Shown piece by piece: positions 52,538 through 60,490 of a stretch of DNA of 64,000 bases (the stretch's first letter is position 1; every line of letters begins with the position of its first letter). Source of the stretch: Aggregatibacter kilianii (GTDB lineage Bacteria; Pseudomonadota; Gammaproteobacteria; Enterobacterales; Pasteurellaceae); assembly GCF_003129965.1 (NCBI RefSeq), contig NZ_NRCJ01000007.1, positions 104,100 through 168,099 on the forward strand, in the 5' to 3' direction. The notes beneath the pieces are model-generated. The model was not told where the DNA came from. It saw only the letters and a list, made by a program, of their open reading frames with translations, and ran no database searches. A program made the position numbers and the translations under genes.

Positions 52538-53257
52538 GTGAAACGTCGTACATTATTGAAACTCTGGGCTGGTTTCGCATTGGTCTCCGCCTTGCCCAAA
52601 GTTTTTGCCGATAGTAATAACAAAGGAGGAATTATGATTCTGACACCGACTCAACAGGCGTTAGCCGCCGTTGCCGTTGCCACTGCGACGGGCGATCAGA
52701 AAACGTTAACCAAGCAGTTAAATCAGGCATTTGATGCCGATAGGCTAACCGTCAATCAGGCGAAAAGCGCCATGGAGCAACTGTATGCCTATTGCGGTTT
52801 TCCGCGTAGCTTGAATGCATTGAGCACATTAATGACCGTGGTCAATGCACGTCAGACGCAACACAAACCGACCAAAGCGGGCGTAGCTGCCGCACCGTTG
52901 CCTGCCGATACGGATTTACTGGCACTCGGCGAACAGGTGCAAACCGAACTGGCGGGACAAAAGGTCGCAGGTCCGTTATTTGACTTTTCGCCGCATATCG
53001 ATCGTTACTTAAAACGCCATTTATTCGGTGATATTTTTTCCGACAACCGCTTAACCCATCAGGAACGCGAAATCGTTACGATTGCCGCGCTGGGTAGTAT
53101 GGACGGCGTACAAAGCCAATTTGAATCGCATATTCGCCTCGGCAAAAACGTCGGATTAAGCGATGAGCAAATTATCGAAATTAAGCGGATTATTGCGCTG
53201 AAAGATCGCGACGAAAGTGCCGGTAAAGAAGGTGTCGGAAACGGGGATTATCATTGA
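52538..53257 (+). CDS. Exported CMD-family protein with two CMD-like repeats
   Basis: 239 residues from GTG 52538, just downstream of the cupin gene. The N-terminus MKRRTLLKLWAGFALVSALP resembles a Tat-type (RR) signal with a hydrophobic stretch to about residue 24. Two CMD-like units follow. Residues about 35-110 end in YAYCGFPRSLNALSTLM. The second (about 145-225) includes KRHLFGDIFSDNRLTHQERE and QFESHIRLGKNVGLSDEQII but lacks the final GFPR-LNA helix. No CxxC motif. ATG 52634 is an alternative start that would remove the signal. Export is unusual for this family and should be checked. Confidence 0.82.
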   Translation: MKRRTLLKLWAGFALVSALPKVFADSNNKGGIMILTPTQQALAAVAVATATGDQKTLTKQLNQAFDADRLTVNQAKSAMEQLYAYCGFPRSLNALSTLMTVVNARQTQHKPTKAGVAAAPLPADTDLLALGEQVQTELAGQKVAGPLFDFSPHIDRYLKRHLFGDIFSDNRLTHQEREIVTIAALGSMDGVQSQFESHIRLGKNVGLSDEQIIEIKRIIALKDRDESAGKEGVGNGDYH

Positions 53258-53311
53258 CGGAATGGCGTAATTTCCTGAAACATCGTGAAAAAGGACCGCA
53301 CTTTTGACAGG

Positions 53312-53788
53312 CTATCCTCTGATAAACACCTGAATAAACTTGTCGCCGAAAAAATAAAACACCAGCCCGAACGCCACGATCAGCAAGCCGATGAGCTTAA
53401 TCGGGTTCACTTCCCGCACCGGCATGCCGATTAAACCGAAATGATCGATAACGGCGGCGGTGAGCAATTGCCCGACGATAATGAAAAACAGCATGGCGGT
53501 GATGCCTATTTTCGGTGCGAGCAGCACGGTGGTAAACACCACTAAGGCGCCCAATGCCCCGCCAATGAGTTTCCACCAGGATTGTTGCGGCAATGTGCTT
53601 AGGTTTCCCCAAAAATCCGTTTTCGCCCAAGCAATGAAAAATAAGATAAGCGTGCCCACGGCAAAGGAAATGAAAGTGGCGATAATCGGCTCGCCGCTCA
53701 TGGCCTTTGCCAGTTGGGTGTTAATCGCCGATTGCGACGCTAGTGCCACGCCGGCGGTTAACGCAATGAGGATATAAAACAGAAACAT
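53312..53788 (-). CDS. DMT-superfamily inner-membrane protein (YdcZ/DUF606 type)
   Basis: 158 residues with five hydrophobic helices, starting FLFYILIALTAGVALASQSA. Then come MSGEPIIATFISFAVGTLIL, the WWKLIGGALGALVVFTTVLL helix, ITAMLFFIIVGQLLTAAVID with FGLIGMPVREVNPIKLIGLL, and the last helix. This is the single-repeat YdcZ type of the drug/metabolite transporter superfamily, which usually works as a dimer. Substrate unknown. It stands between the exported CMD gene and ygiC, with an uptake sequence upstream. Confidence 0.85.
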   Translation of the reverse strand: MFLFYILIALTAGVALASQSAINTQLAKAMSGEPIIATFISFAVGTLILFFIAWAKTDFWGNLSTLPQQSWWKLIGGALGALVVFTTVLLAPKIGITAMLFFIIVGQLLTAAVIDHFGLIGMPVREVNPIKLIGLLIVAFGLVFYFFGDKFIQVFIRG

Positions 53789-53838
53789 AATTTTCTCTTA
53801 TGCAGATTAAAAAGTGCGGTGTTTTTTTTCGGTGTTTT

Positions 53839-55020
53839 TTATTCCACGAAATAATGCGGCACAAAGTGGCTGTCGTTGCCGGTGACGGCAGTGAAATCTT
53901 CGCGCAATCCCATGCCGCACGCCACATCGCCTACCACCCAGGAGCCGATCACCGGGTACATGCCGTCGAAATTCGGCAATTCAAATTTTTGTTGATAAAT
54001 GTAGCCCGCATTGGCATAGAAATTGGAATGTTCGCTGCCTTTGGCGGCAAATTCCAGATTGTTGCTTTTCTCATAATAAAACACATTCGCCCCTTCGCGC
54101 CCCAGAATCGGCTTTTTCACCCAAATGGATTTGCGCTCGACAAGGTCGTGTTTGTTGCAATAGCTCGGCAATAATAGCGGGTGATTCGGGTGTTTTTGCC
54201 ATAATTTGGCGAGCAGCACTTTATTGGTGAGCAGCAGTTTCCATGCCGGTTCAAAGAATTGCGTGGCGGAATTAAGCATATGCGGCGCGTAGTCGGCGGT
54301 GGTCATCCATTCCAACGGATACAGTTTGAACAGCATGTCAATGGGTTGGTTGTTGAGATCCAGAAACTGCTGCGTTTCGTTATCGTAGCCGATGTCTTCC
54401 ACCGCCAAACGGTGAATGTGCCAGCCTGCGTTGTATGCCGCATCGGCGAGATAATCCAGATTGCCCCAATCTTCCCGCCCGGCTTCGGACATGGCGGCGA
54501 AGTGAAAATGCGGCTTGCCGCTTTGCTGTTGCAGCACGGAAAAACGGGTGATGAGCTCTTCGTGAATCCAGTTAAATTGGTCACGATTCGGGATGCCTTC
54601 CACCTGTTCCAGCCATTGCCATTGCACCACGGCGGCTTCCAGCAGAGATGTCGGCGTGTCGGCGTTATACTCAAACATTTTGAGCTGTTTGCCGTCGTAG
54701 CCCAAGTCGAAGCGACCGTATAAGTGCGGCGCGTTTTCACGCCAAGATTGTTCGATCAGCTTTTTTTGCAACTCGCTGAAGCGATAATCGTGGTAGTCGC
54801 CCTGTTTCACTTCGTCGGCGACAAAATCCATGCACATGGCGTGCAGTTCGTTGGTGGCGTCTTCAATGCGGTCGATTTCCGCCAGCGTGAATTCGTATGC
54901 CACATTATCCGACCAATAATGGGAGCCGTCGCTAGACGGTAGATTGTAATAATCGAAGCCCACATCCATTAACTGTTGCGCCATGTCGGGGCGGGTTGGC
55001 AAACCGGTAATGCGTTTCAT
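53839..55020 (-). CDS. ygiC: ATP-grasp glutathionylspermidine synthase family protein (YgiC-like)
   Basis: 393 residues. The family's ATP-grasp region shows FEYNADTPTSLLEAAVVQWQ, WLEQVEGIPNRDQFNWIHEE, then FVKKP-like WVKKPILGREGANVFYYEKS (ATP lysine), and QQKFELPNFDGMYPVIGSWV near the end. YgiC and YjfC of E. coli are such homologues without the amidase half; they join glutathione-like peptides to amines in theory, but their substrate is not established. The ygiB lipoprotein gene ends 3 bases upstream, so the two are co-transcribed. Confidence 0.92.
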   Translation of the reverse strand: MKRITGLPTRPDMAQQLMDVGFDYYNLPSSDGSHYWSDNVAYEFTLAEIDRIEDATNELHAMCMDFVADEVKQGDYHDYRFSELQKKLIEQSWRENAPHLYGRFDLGYDGKQLKMFEYNADTPTSLLEAAVVQWQWLEQVEGIPNRDQFNWIHEELITRFSVLQQQSGKPHFHFAAMSEAGREDWGNLDYLADAAYNAGWHIHRLAVEDIGYDNETQQFLDLNNQPIDMLFKLYPLEWMTTADYAPHMLNSATQFFEPAWKLLLTNKVLLAKLWQKHPNHPLLLPSYCNKHDLVERKSIWVKKPILGREGANVFYYEKSNNLEFAAKGSEHSNFYANAGYIYQQKFELPNFDGMYPVIGSWVVGDVACGMGLREDFTAVTGNDSHFVPHYFVE

Positions 55021-55022
55021 GC

Positions 55023-55496
55023 TTAACCGCCGGAACTTCTGCTTGCATGGCTGTTGCTAAAACCGCCACGGGAAACCGGTTTGCTGTTGGCGCTGCCGGC
55101 ACCGCCTTTCACTAACACGGGTTTGCCCACGGAACGATTACCCTGCGGTTGAATCACTTGCCCGGTGGGCGTGGAAACGGCGCGGTTACCGGGATGATAT
55201 GCCGGCCCCATAAAACTGCCGATGGCGCGTGCGAGCATATAACCCGCTGCCGCGCCGGCAATGGCGCTGCCCATGGAAGGTCCTTCGTCGCCGCTGACGT
55301 TGGTGGTCGGTTCGGTATTATTTTGCGCATTCGCCGTGTCGGATTTATCCGCTTCGCACAATTCGGGGCGTTGCCAGTCGGCGAGACAGTCATCCAGGCT
55401 GTTATACACGTCGCGCTGCATTTCCTCTTCCGAACAACCGCCTAAAAGCGCCACCAATGAAAGGCTGACGAGGATTTGATTTTTCTTTTTCATCAT
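55023..55496 (-). CDS. ygiB: YgiB-like lipoprotein (DUF1190 family)
   Basis: 157 residues with a lipobox (LSLVALLGGCSEEEMQRDVY, cysteine at about 21). The conserved MQRDVYNSLDDCLADW block follows. A glycine/serine-rich tail (SVGKPVLVKGGAGSANSKP, RGGFSNSHASRSSGG) ends the protein. Length and order match YgiB/YjfM-type proteins (DUF1190), which are always next to the YgiC-type ATP-grasp gene. Function unknown; it may be an outer-membrane partner of YgiC. Confidence 0.87.
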   Translation of the reverse strand: MMKKKNQILVSLSLVALLGGCSEEEMQRDVYNSLDDCLADWQRPELCEADKSDTANAQNNTEPTTNVSGDEGPSMGSAIAGAAAGYMLARAIGSFMGPAYHPGNRAVSTPTGQVIQPQGNRSVGKPVLVKGGAGSANSKPVSRGGFSNSHASRSSGG

Positions 55497-55543
55497 AAAA
55501 GTATTCTGTTTATCGTTAAATGAAGGAATGTTTCAAAAAAACA

Positions 55544-55577
55544 ACCGCACTTTAAACGCGATAACAAAAAGTGCGGT
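55544..55577 (-). terminator. Inverted uptake-sequence terminator after the marC-family gene
   Basis: ACCGCACTT (55544-55552) and AAGTGCGGT (55569-55577) pair, and on the minus strand a T-rich run (TTGTTTTTTTG) follows. It lies between the marC stop at 55606 and the start of ygiB. Confidence 0.8.
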
Positions 55578-55605
55578 CATTTTTTTCGGTGTTTTGGGAA
55601 ATCGA

Positions 55606-56223
55606 TTAACTCATTTGCGTGAAGAAATCACGAATCCCCACCAGCATATTGTTAATCGCAACCGCCGCCAAAATTAAGCCCATCACACGGCTGATGACCG
55701 CCGCGCCGGTGTTACCGATCCAACGCTGAATGCGGTTTGCTGCGAGGAACAGGAGATAGGTAATCGCCAACACGGACAGCATGATTAAGGTTGTCATGGT
55801 TTGATCAAACAGGCTGAAGCGGTGGTTGTCGGTAAGCAACACGATCGCCATCATGGCACCGGGTGAGGCAATGGACGGCACGGCTAACGGATACACCGCC
55901 AGTTCGTTTAAATTGGAAGAAAGTTTGATTTCCTGTTCCGCTTTCCCTTCGCCGAAAATCATGGTCAACGCGAACAGCAATAACACCAGCCCGCCGGCGA
56001 TTTGGAAGGCGGTGAGCGGGATTTGCATGGCTTCCAATAAGGCTTGCCCGGCAATCAGGAAGAAAATCAAAATGCCGGCGGAGATCATTACGGCTTTTAA
56101 CGCGATCTTGCGGCGATCTTCCACCGATAATCCCACAGTTTTGGTTAAATAAACAGGAATGGAGCCGATGGGATCGATAACCGCCCACAGCACCACAAAT
56201 TGAACGACGAGAGAATCAAACAT
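55606..56223 (-). CDS. MarC/YhgN-family inner-membrane protein
   Basis: 205 residues from ATG 56223, preceded by GGGGTTGCCA; an ATG four codons earlier (56235) is also possible. Six hydrophobic helices are seen: FDSLVVQFVVLWAVIDPIGS, AVMISAGILIFFLIAGQALL, PLTAFQIAGGLVLLLFALTM, VPSIASPGAMMAIVLLTDNH, MLSVLAITYLLFLAANRIQR and AVISRVMGLILAAVAINNML. The G-A-M and N-M-L-V-G-I motifs fit the MarC family (once thought to confer multiple antibiotic resistance; function unproven). Between its stop and ygiB lies an uptake-sequence terminator. Confidence 0.87.
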   Translation of the reverse strand: MFDSLVVQFVVLWAVIDPIGSIPVYLTKTVGLSVEDRRKIALKAVMISAGILIFFLIAGQALLEAMQIPLTAFQIAGGLVLLLFALTMIFGEGKAEQEIKLSSNLNELAVYPLAVPSIASPGAMMAIVLLTDNHRFSLFDQTMTTLIMLSVLAITYLLFLAANRIQRWIGNTGAAVISRVMGLILAAVAINNMLVGIRDFFTQMS

Positions 56224-56301
56224 TGGCAACCCCAAGAAAAAAGTGGAAAATAATGCGTAATTTTATGACCTGCTATCTTATAATAAATTCATCACAAACC
56301 A

Positions 56302-58224
56302 ATGCTTTTTTTCACAAATTTAACATTAAAACGTGGCTTAACCACACTTCTTGAAAATGCCAATGCCACCATCAATCCGGGACAAAAAGTCGGTTTGGTG
56401 GGCAAAAACGGTTGCGGCAAATCCTCCTTATTCGCCCTGCTGAAAAATGAAATGAGCGCCGAAAGCGGCGACGTGACTTTCCCGCCCAATTGGGCGTTGG
56501 CGTGGGTGAATCAGGAAACGCCTGCGTTGGATTGCCGCGCCATTGATTATGTGATTCAGGGCGACCGCGAATATGGACGTTTACAACGTGCGCTGCAACA
56601 GGCGAATGCCGATAATGACGGCAATGCCATCGCCTCCCTGCACAACCAATTGGATGCCATTGATGCTTGGACCATTGAAGCCCGCGCCGGCGAATTATTA
56701 CACGGTTTAGGGTTTTCTCAGGCGGAATTAACTCAGCCGGTGAAAGCCTTTTCCGGCGGTTGGCGCATGCGACTGAATCTGGCTCAGGCGTTGATTTGTC
56801 GCTCTGATTTACTGCTGTTGGACGAACCCACCAACCACTTGGACTTGGATGCGGTGATTTGGTTGGAACGTTGGTTAAAGCAATATCCCGGCACCTTGAT
56901 CCTGATTTCGCACGATCGCGACTTTTTAGACCCGATTGTCGGCAAAATTCTGCATATTGAACAACAAAAGCTGAACGAATATACCGGCGATTATTCTTCT
57001 TTTGAACTGCAACGGGCGACCAAATTGGCACAACAAAACGCCATGTATCGTCAGCAACAACTGAAAATCGACCATCTGCAACGTTATATCGATCGTTTCA
57101 AAGCCAAAGCAAGCAAAGCCAAACAGGCGCAAAGCCGCATTAAGGCATTGGAACGTATGGAAAAAATTGCACCGGCGTATGTGGATAACCCGTTCCATTT
57201 TGAATTTCGCGAACCGCTTTCCCTGCCGAATCCGTTATTAATGATGGAAAATACGTCTGCCGGTTACGGGGATGGCGAAAGTGCGGTGGAAATTTTACGT
57301 AAAATTAAACTCAATCTGGTGCCCGGCTCGCGTATCGGCTTGCTCGGCAAAAACGGCGCCGGGAAATCCACCTTAATTAAATTATTGGCTGGCGAAATCG
57401 CGCCTACCGGCGGCACCATTCAACTGGCGAAAGGCGTGCAACTGGGCTATTTTGCGCAGCATCAATTAGATACGTTACGTGCCGACGAAAGCGCCCTATG
57501 GCATTTACAAAAAATCGCGCCGCAACAAACGGAGCAACAACTGCGTGATTATTTGGGCGGTTTTGCTTTTCATGGCGATAAAGTGAATCAGCCCGTTGCC
57601 TCTTTTTCCGGCGGTGAAAAAGCCCGTTTGGTGTTAGCGCTCATTGTTTGGCAACGCCCGAATTTGCTGTTGCTGGACGAGCCGACCAACCATTTGGATT
57701 TGGATATGCGTCAGGCGTTGACGGAAGCTCTGGTGGATTATCAGGGCTCGTTGGTGTTGGTGTCGCACGATCGTCATTTGTTGCGTAATACCGTGGATGA
57801 GTTCTATTTGGTGCACGATAAACAGGTGGAAGAATTTAAAGGCGATTTGGCGGATTATCAAAAATGGCTGAACGAACAAACTGCTCAACCGACGACAAAA
57901 GCACAAGACGTGCCTGTGGAAAACGAAAATTCCGCCGCCAATCGTAAAGAACAAAAACGCAAAGAAGCGGAACTGCGCCAACAACTCGCGCCGTTACGTA
58001 AACAGGTAACGCAGCTGGAAACGCAAATGGAAAAGCTGGGTGCACAATTGCAGCAAATTGAAACGGATCTGGCGGATCCGAGTTTGTATGAAGCAGAAAT
58101 GAAAGCAAAACTGACCGCACTTTTAAGCGATCAGGTGAGGCTAAAAAAACAGCTGGAAGAAGTCGAAACGGACTGGCTGGCGTTGCAGGAAGAGATGGAA
58201 AACATCATGGCGCAAGCGGAATAA
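56302..58224 (+). CDS. yheS: ABC-F family ATPase (YheS type)
   Basis: 640 residues with two ABC domains. The first has Walker A GLVGKNGCGKSSLFALLKNE, signature FSGGWRMRLNLAQALICRSD and Walker B LLLLDEPTNHLDLDAVIWLE. The second has GLLGKNGAGKSTLIKLLAGE, SFSGGEKARLVLALIVWQRP and LLLLDEPTNHLDLDMRQALT. The linker (about 230-300) is rich in K, Q and R (RFKAKASKAKQAQSRIKALE), as in ABC-F ribosome-binding factors. A C-terminal coiled coil (LRKQVTQLETQMEKLGAQLQ) follows. The protein should act on the ribosome E site; no transmembrane partner. Placement as YheS rests on the long C-terminal coiled coil and order of domains. Confidence 0.92.
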   Translation: MLFFTNLTLKRGLTTLLENANATINPGQKVGLVGKNGCGKSSLFALLKNEMSAESGDVTFPPNWALAWVNQETPALDCRAIDYVIQGDREYGRLQRALQQANADNDGNAIASLHNQLDAIDAWTIEARAGELLHGLGFSQAELTQPVKAFSGGWRMRLNLAQALICRSDLLLLDEPTNHLDLDAVIWLERWLKQYPGTLILISHDRDFLDPIVGKILHIEQQKLNEYTGDYSSFELQRATKLAQQNAMYRQQQLKIDHLQRYIDRFKAKASKAKQAQSRIKALERMEKIAPAYVDNPFHFEFREPLSLPNPLLMMENTSAGYGDGESAVEILRKIKLNLVPGSRIGLLGKNGAGKSTLIKLLAGEIAPTGGTIQLAKGVQLGYFAQHQLDTLRADESALWHLQKIAPQQTEQQLRDYLGGFAFHGDKVNQPVASFSGGEKARLVLALIVWQRPNLLLLDEPTNHLDLDMRQALTEALVDYQGSLVLVSHDRHLLRNTVDEFYLVHDKQVEEFKGDLADYQKWLNEQTAQPTTKAQDVPVENENSAANRKEQKRKEAELRQQLAPLRKQVTQLETQMEKLGAQLQQIETDLADPSLYEAEMKAKLTALLSDQVRLKKQLEEVETDWLALQEEMENIMAQAE

Positions 58225-58287
58225 AGGACAAAATAATTCCGTTTTGGAAGCCATGTCACAGAATTTTTAAAAAGATCAAAATTTCGC

Positions 58288-58316
58288 TTGATACTGTATA
58301 TCGATACAGTTATTAT
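58288..58316 (+). promoter_or_regulatory. LexA-controlled recA promoter
   Basis: TTGATA (58288-58293), a 17-base spacer, and TATTAT (58311-58316) form a sigma-70 promoter. The SOS box TACTGTATATCGATACAGTT (58292-58311; CTG-N10-CAG core) fills the spacer, so LexA would block polymerase. Confidence 0.9.
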
Positions 58317-58356
58317 AAGCGCGAATTTTGGTAATGATTTCCCCCGAGGTAGAAAA

Positions 58357-59409
58357 ATGGCAACTCAAGAAGAAAAACAAAAAGCACTCGACGCGGCGTT
58401 AGGTCAAATTGAAAAACAATTTGGTAAAGGCGCCATCATGAAATTAGGCGACAGCCAAAAACTGGATATTGAAGCGATTTCCACTGGCTCTTTCGGACTT
58501 GACTTGGCGTTAGGGATCGGCGGTTTGCCAATGGGGCGTATCGTAGAGATTTTCGGGCCGGAATCCTCCGGTAAAACCACCTTAACCCTTTCCGTGATCG
58601 CCGAAGCGCAAAAAACCGGTAAAACCTGCGCCTTTATTGATGCGGAACACGCCTTGGACCCGATTTATGCGTCTAAACTCGGCGTGGATGTGAAAGAACT
58701 TCTGGTTTCCCAACCGGATAACGGCGAACAGGCGTTAGAAATTTGTGATGCCTTGGTGCGTTCCGGTGCGGTGGATGTGATTATCGTTGACTCCGTTGCC
58801 GCCTTAACACCGAAAGCGGAAATTGAAGGCGACATGGGTGATTCTCACATGGGCTTGCAGGCGCGTTTGATGTCCCAAGCGTTGCGTAAACTCACCAGCC
58901 AAATTAAAAACGCCAACTGTTTGGTCATTTTCATTAACCAAATCCGTATGAAAATCGGGGTGATGTTCGGTAATCCGGAAACCACTACCGGCGGTAATGC
59001 GCTGAAATTCTACGCTTCCGTACGTTTGGATATTCGTCGCGTAGGTTCCATCAAAGAAGGCGATGAAGTGATCGGTAACGAAACCCGCGTGAAAGTAGTC
59101 AAAAACAAAGTGGCGCCGCCGTTCCGCCAAGTGGATTTCCAAATTCTGTACGGTGAAGGGATCTCCAAAGAAAGCGAGCTTATTGATCTCGGCGTGAAAC
59201 ACAAGCTCATCAGCAAAGCGGGCGCGTGGTATGCCTACCAAAACGAGAAAATCGGTCAGGGTAAAACCAACGCGATGAAATGGTTGAAAGACAATCCTGA
59301 GCAAGCCAAATTGATTGAAAGCACCTTGCGTGACGAATTGTTGGCGCACCCGGAAACAGCCATTACTGCCGATGTAGAAAACGAAGCCCGCGAAGACGAT
59401 TTTGAATAA
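58357..59409 (+). CDS. recA: Recombinase RecA
   Basis: 350 residues from ATG 58357; an upstream in-frame ATG at 58288 falls inside the promoter and is not the start. The N-terminal helix [20 protein letters not shown], Walker [19 protein letters not shown], the L1 and L2 regions ([20 protein letters not shown] and [20 protein letters not shown]) and the C-terminal acidic tail ([12 protein letters not shown]) are all complete. RecA promotes strand exchange and LexA self-cleavage. SOS-regulated by the promoter box. recX follows 79 bases later, after a terminator hairpin. Confidence 0.98.
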   Translation: MATQEEKQKALDAALGQIEKQFGKGAIMKLGDSQKLDIEAISTGSFGLDLALGIGGLPMGRIVEIFGPESSGKTTLTLSVIAEAQKTGKTCAFIDAEHALDPIYASKLGVDVKELLVSQPDNGEQALEICDALVRSGAVDVIIVDSVAALTPKAEIEGDMGDSHMGLQARLMSQALRKLTSQIKNANCLVIFINQIRMKIGVMFGNPETTTGGNALKFYASVRLDIRRVGSIKEGDEVIGNETRVKVVKNKVAPPFRQVDFQILYGEGISKESELIDLGVKHKLISKAGAWYAYQNEKIGQGKTNAMKWLKDNPEQAKLIESTLRDELLAHPETAITADVENEAREDDFE

Positions 59410-59422
59410 GATTTTCTGCGCT

Positions 59423-59454
59423 AAAAGTGCGGTCATTTTTGACCGCACTTTTTC
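59423..59454 (+). terminator. Uptake-sequence terminator between recA and recX
   Basis: AAAAGTGCGGTC and GACCGCACTTTT form a 12-base stem over ATTTTT with a following T-run. Partial read-through would give the low recX level typical of recA-recX. Confidence 0.88.
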
Positions 59455-59488
59455 TATCCGTTAGTTCAATAATGACAAGACTCACAAT

Positions 59489-59947
59489 ATGTCCACCCTT
59501 GCCCTTAATTATGTGATGAATTTACTTTCCCGCCGTGAATACAGCGAATTTGAATTGCGTTGTAAAATGCAGGAGAAATCCTTTTCCGAAGAGGAAATCG
59601 AGCAGGCGATCGCGCATTGCCAGCAGAAAAACTGGCAAAGCGACCAACGATTTGCGGAAAGTTATTTGCATAGCCGTGCTCAACGAGGTTATGGGCTTAA
59701 TCGGATCAAACAGGAATTACGTCAGTTAAAAGGCGTTGAAAGTGTGACTATTGAGGCGGTGATGAACGAGTCTGAAATCGATTGGCCCGAACTGGCGTTG
59801 GGTGTGCTACGCAAAAAATTCCCGGATTATAAAGAAAAACAAACACCGAAAATGCGTCAAAAAATCTGGCAATATATGCTTTCACACGGTTTTAATCGGG
59901 ATGATTTTGCCGATTATGTAGGCGCGGAACCGAGCGAATTTGATTAG
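59489..59947 (+). CDS. recX: Regulatory protein RecX
   Basis: 152 residues. Three-helix repeats of the RecX fold are visible: LNYVMNLLSRREYSEFELRC, KMQEKSFSEEEIEQAIAHCQ, then WQSDQRFAESYLHSRAQRGY with LNRIKQELRQLKG. Aromatic and acidic positions match. It binds in the groove of the RecA filament and limits RecA activity. It is 79 bases downstream of recA and lies behind a terminator, so it probably is expressed mainly by read-through. Confidence 0.93.
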   Translation: MSTLALNYVMNLLSRREYSEFELRCKMQEKSFSEEEIEQAIAHCQQKNWQSDQRFAESYLHSRAQRGYGLNRIKQELRQLKGVESVTIEAVMNESEIDWPELALGVLRKKFPDYKEKQTPKMRQKIWQYMLSHGFNRDDFADYVGAEPSEFD

Positions 59948-60025
59948 AAGACGCCTTAAAACTGACATTCCCCTTATTTCGGCGTAGAATGGCGGACGAT
60001 GACATAAATCAAGTAAGGAGAAAAA

Positions 60026-60415
60026 ATGACGAAAGTAATTCATACCGATAAAGCACCGGCAGCCATTGGTCCTTATGTACAAGCGGTTGATTTAGGCAAT
60101 TTGGTTCTGACTTCCGGACAAATTCCGGTGAATCCGGCAACCGGTGAAGTGCCGAAAGACATTGTGGCACAAGCCCGTCAATCTTTGGAAAACGTGAAAG
60201 CCATTATTGAACAAGCAGGATTAAACGTGGCCGACATCGTGAAAACCACGGTTTTTGTGAAAGATTTAAATGATTTTGCGGCGGTTAATGCCGAATATGA
60301 ACGTTTCTTCAAAGAGAATAATCACCCGAATTTCCCGGCACGTTCTTGCGTGGAAGTTGCCCGTCTGCCAAAAGATGTGGGTTTGGAAATTGAGGCAATT
60401 GCGGTCAGAGCTTAG
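60026..60415 (+). CDS. ridA: 2-iminobutanoate/2-iminopropanoate deaminase RidA
   Basis: 129 residues. KAPAAIGPYVQAVDLGNLVL and TSGQIPVNPATGEVPKDIVA at the N-terminus and PARSCVEVARLPKDVGLEIE (with the catalytic arginine R of ARSCVEVA) are diagnostic of the Rid/YjgF family. It removes reactive enamine and imine intermediates made by PLP enzymes such as threonine dehydratase, in a trimer. ATG 60026 follows AAGTAAGGAGAAAAA. It is monocistronic and followed by a strong terminator. Confidence 0.96.
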   Translation: MTKVIHTDKAPAAIGPYVQAVDLGNLVLTSGQIPVNPATGEVPKDIVAQARQSLENVKAIIEQAGLNVADIVKTTVFVKDLNDFAAVNAEYERFFKENNHPNFPARSCVEVARLPKDVGLEIEAIAVRA

Positions 60416-60440
60416 TCTTGTTATTAAATGATTCATAATA

Positions 60441-60470
60441 AAAAAACCACCTCTTGTGAGGTGGTTTTTT
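60441..60470. terminator. Bidirectional terminator between ridA and tkt
   Basis: CCACCTC pairs with GAGGTGG over TTGT; six A precede and six T follow, so it serves both convergent transcripts. Confidence 0.95.
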
Positions 60471-60490
60471 GTTGAAAGTGCGGTCAGAAA

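Noticed and set aside
56372..57031. 219-codon minus-strand frame within the ABC-F gene.
   Set aside because: Overlaps Walker motifs of a well-supported gene and has no features of its own.
58288..58356. Upstream in-frame start for RecA.
   Set aside because: It lies on the -35 box and LexA site and adds residues not found in RecA proteins.
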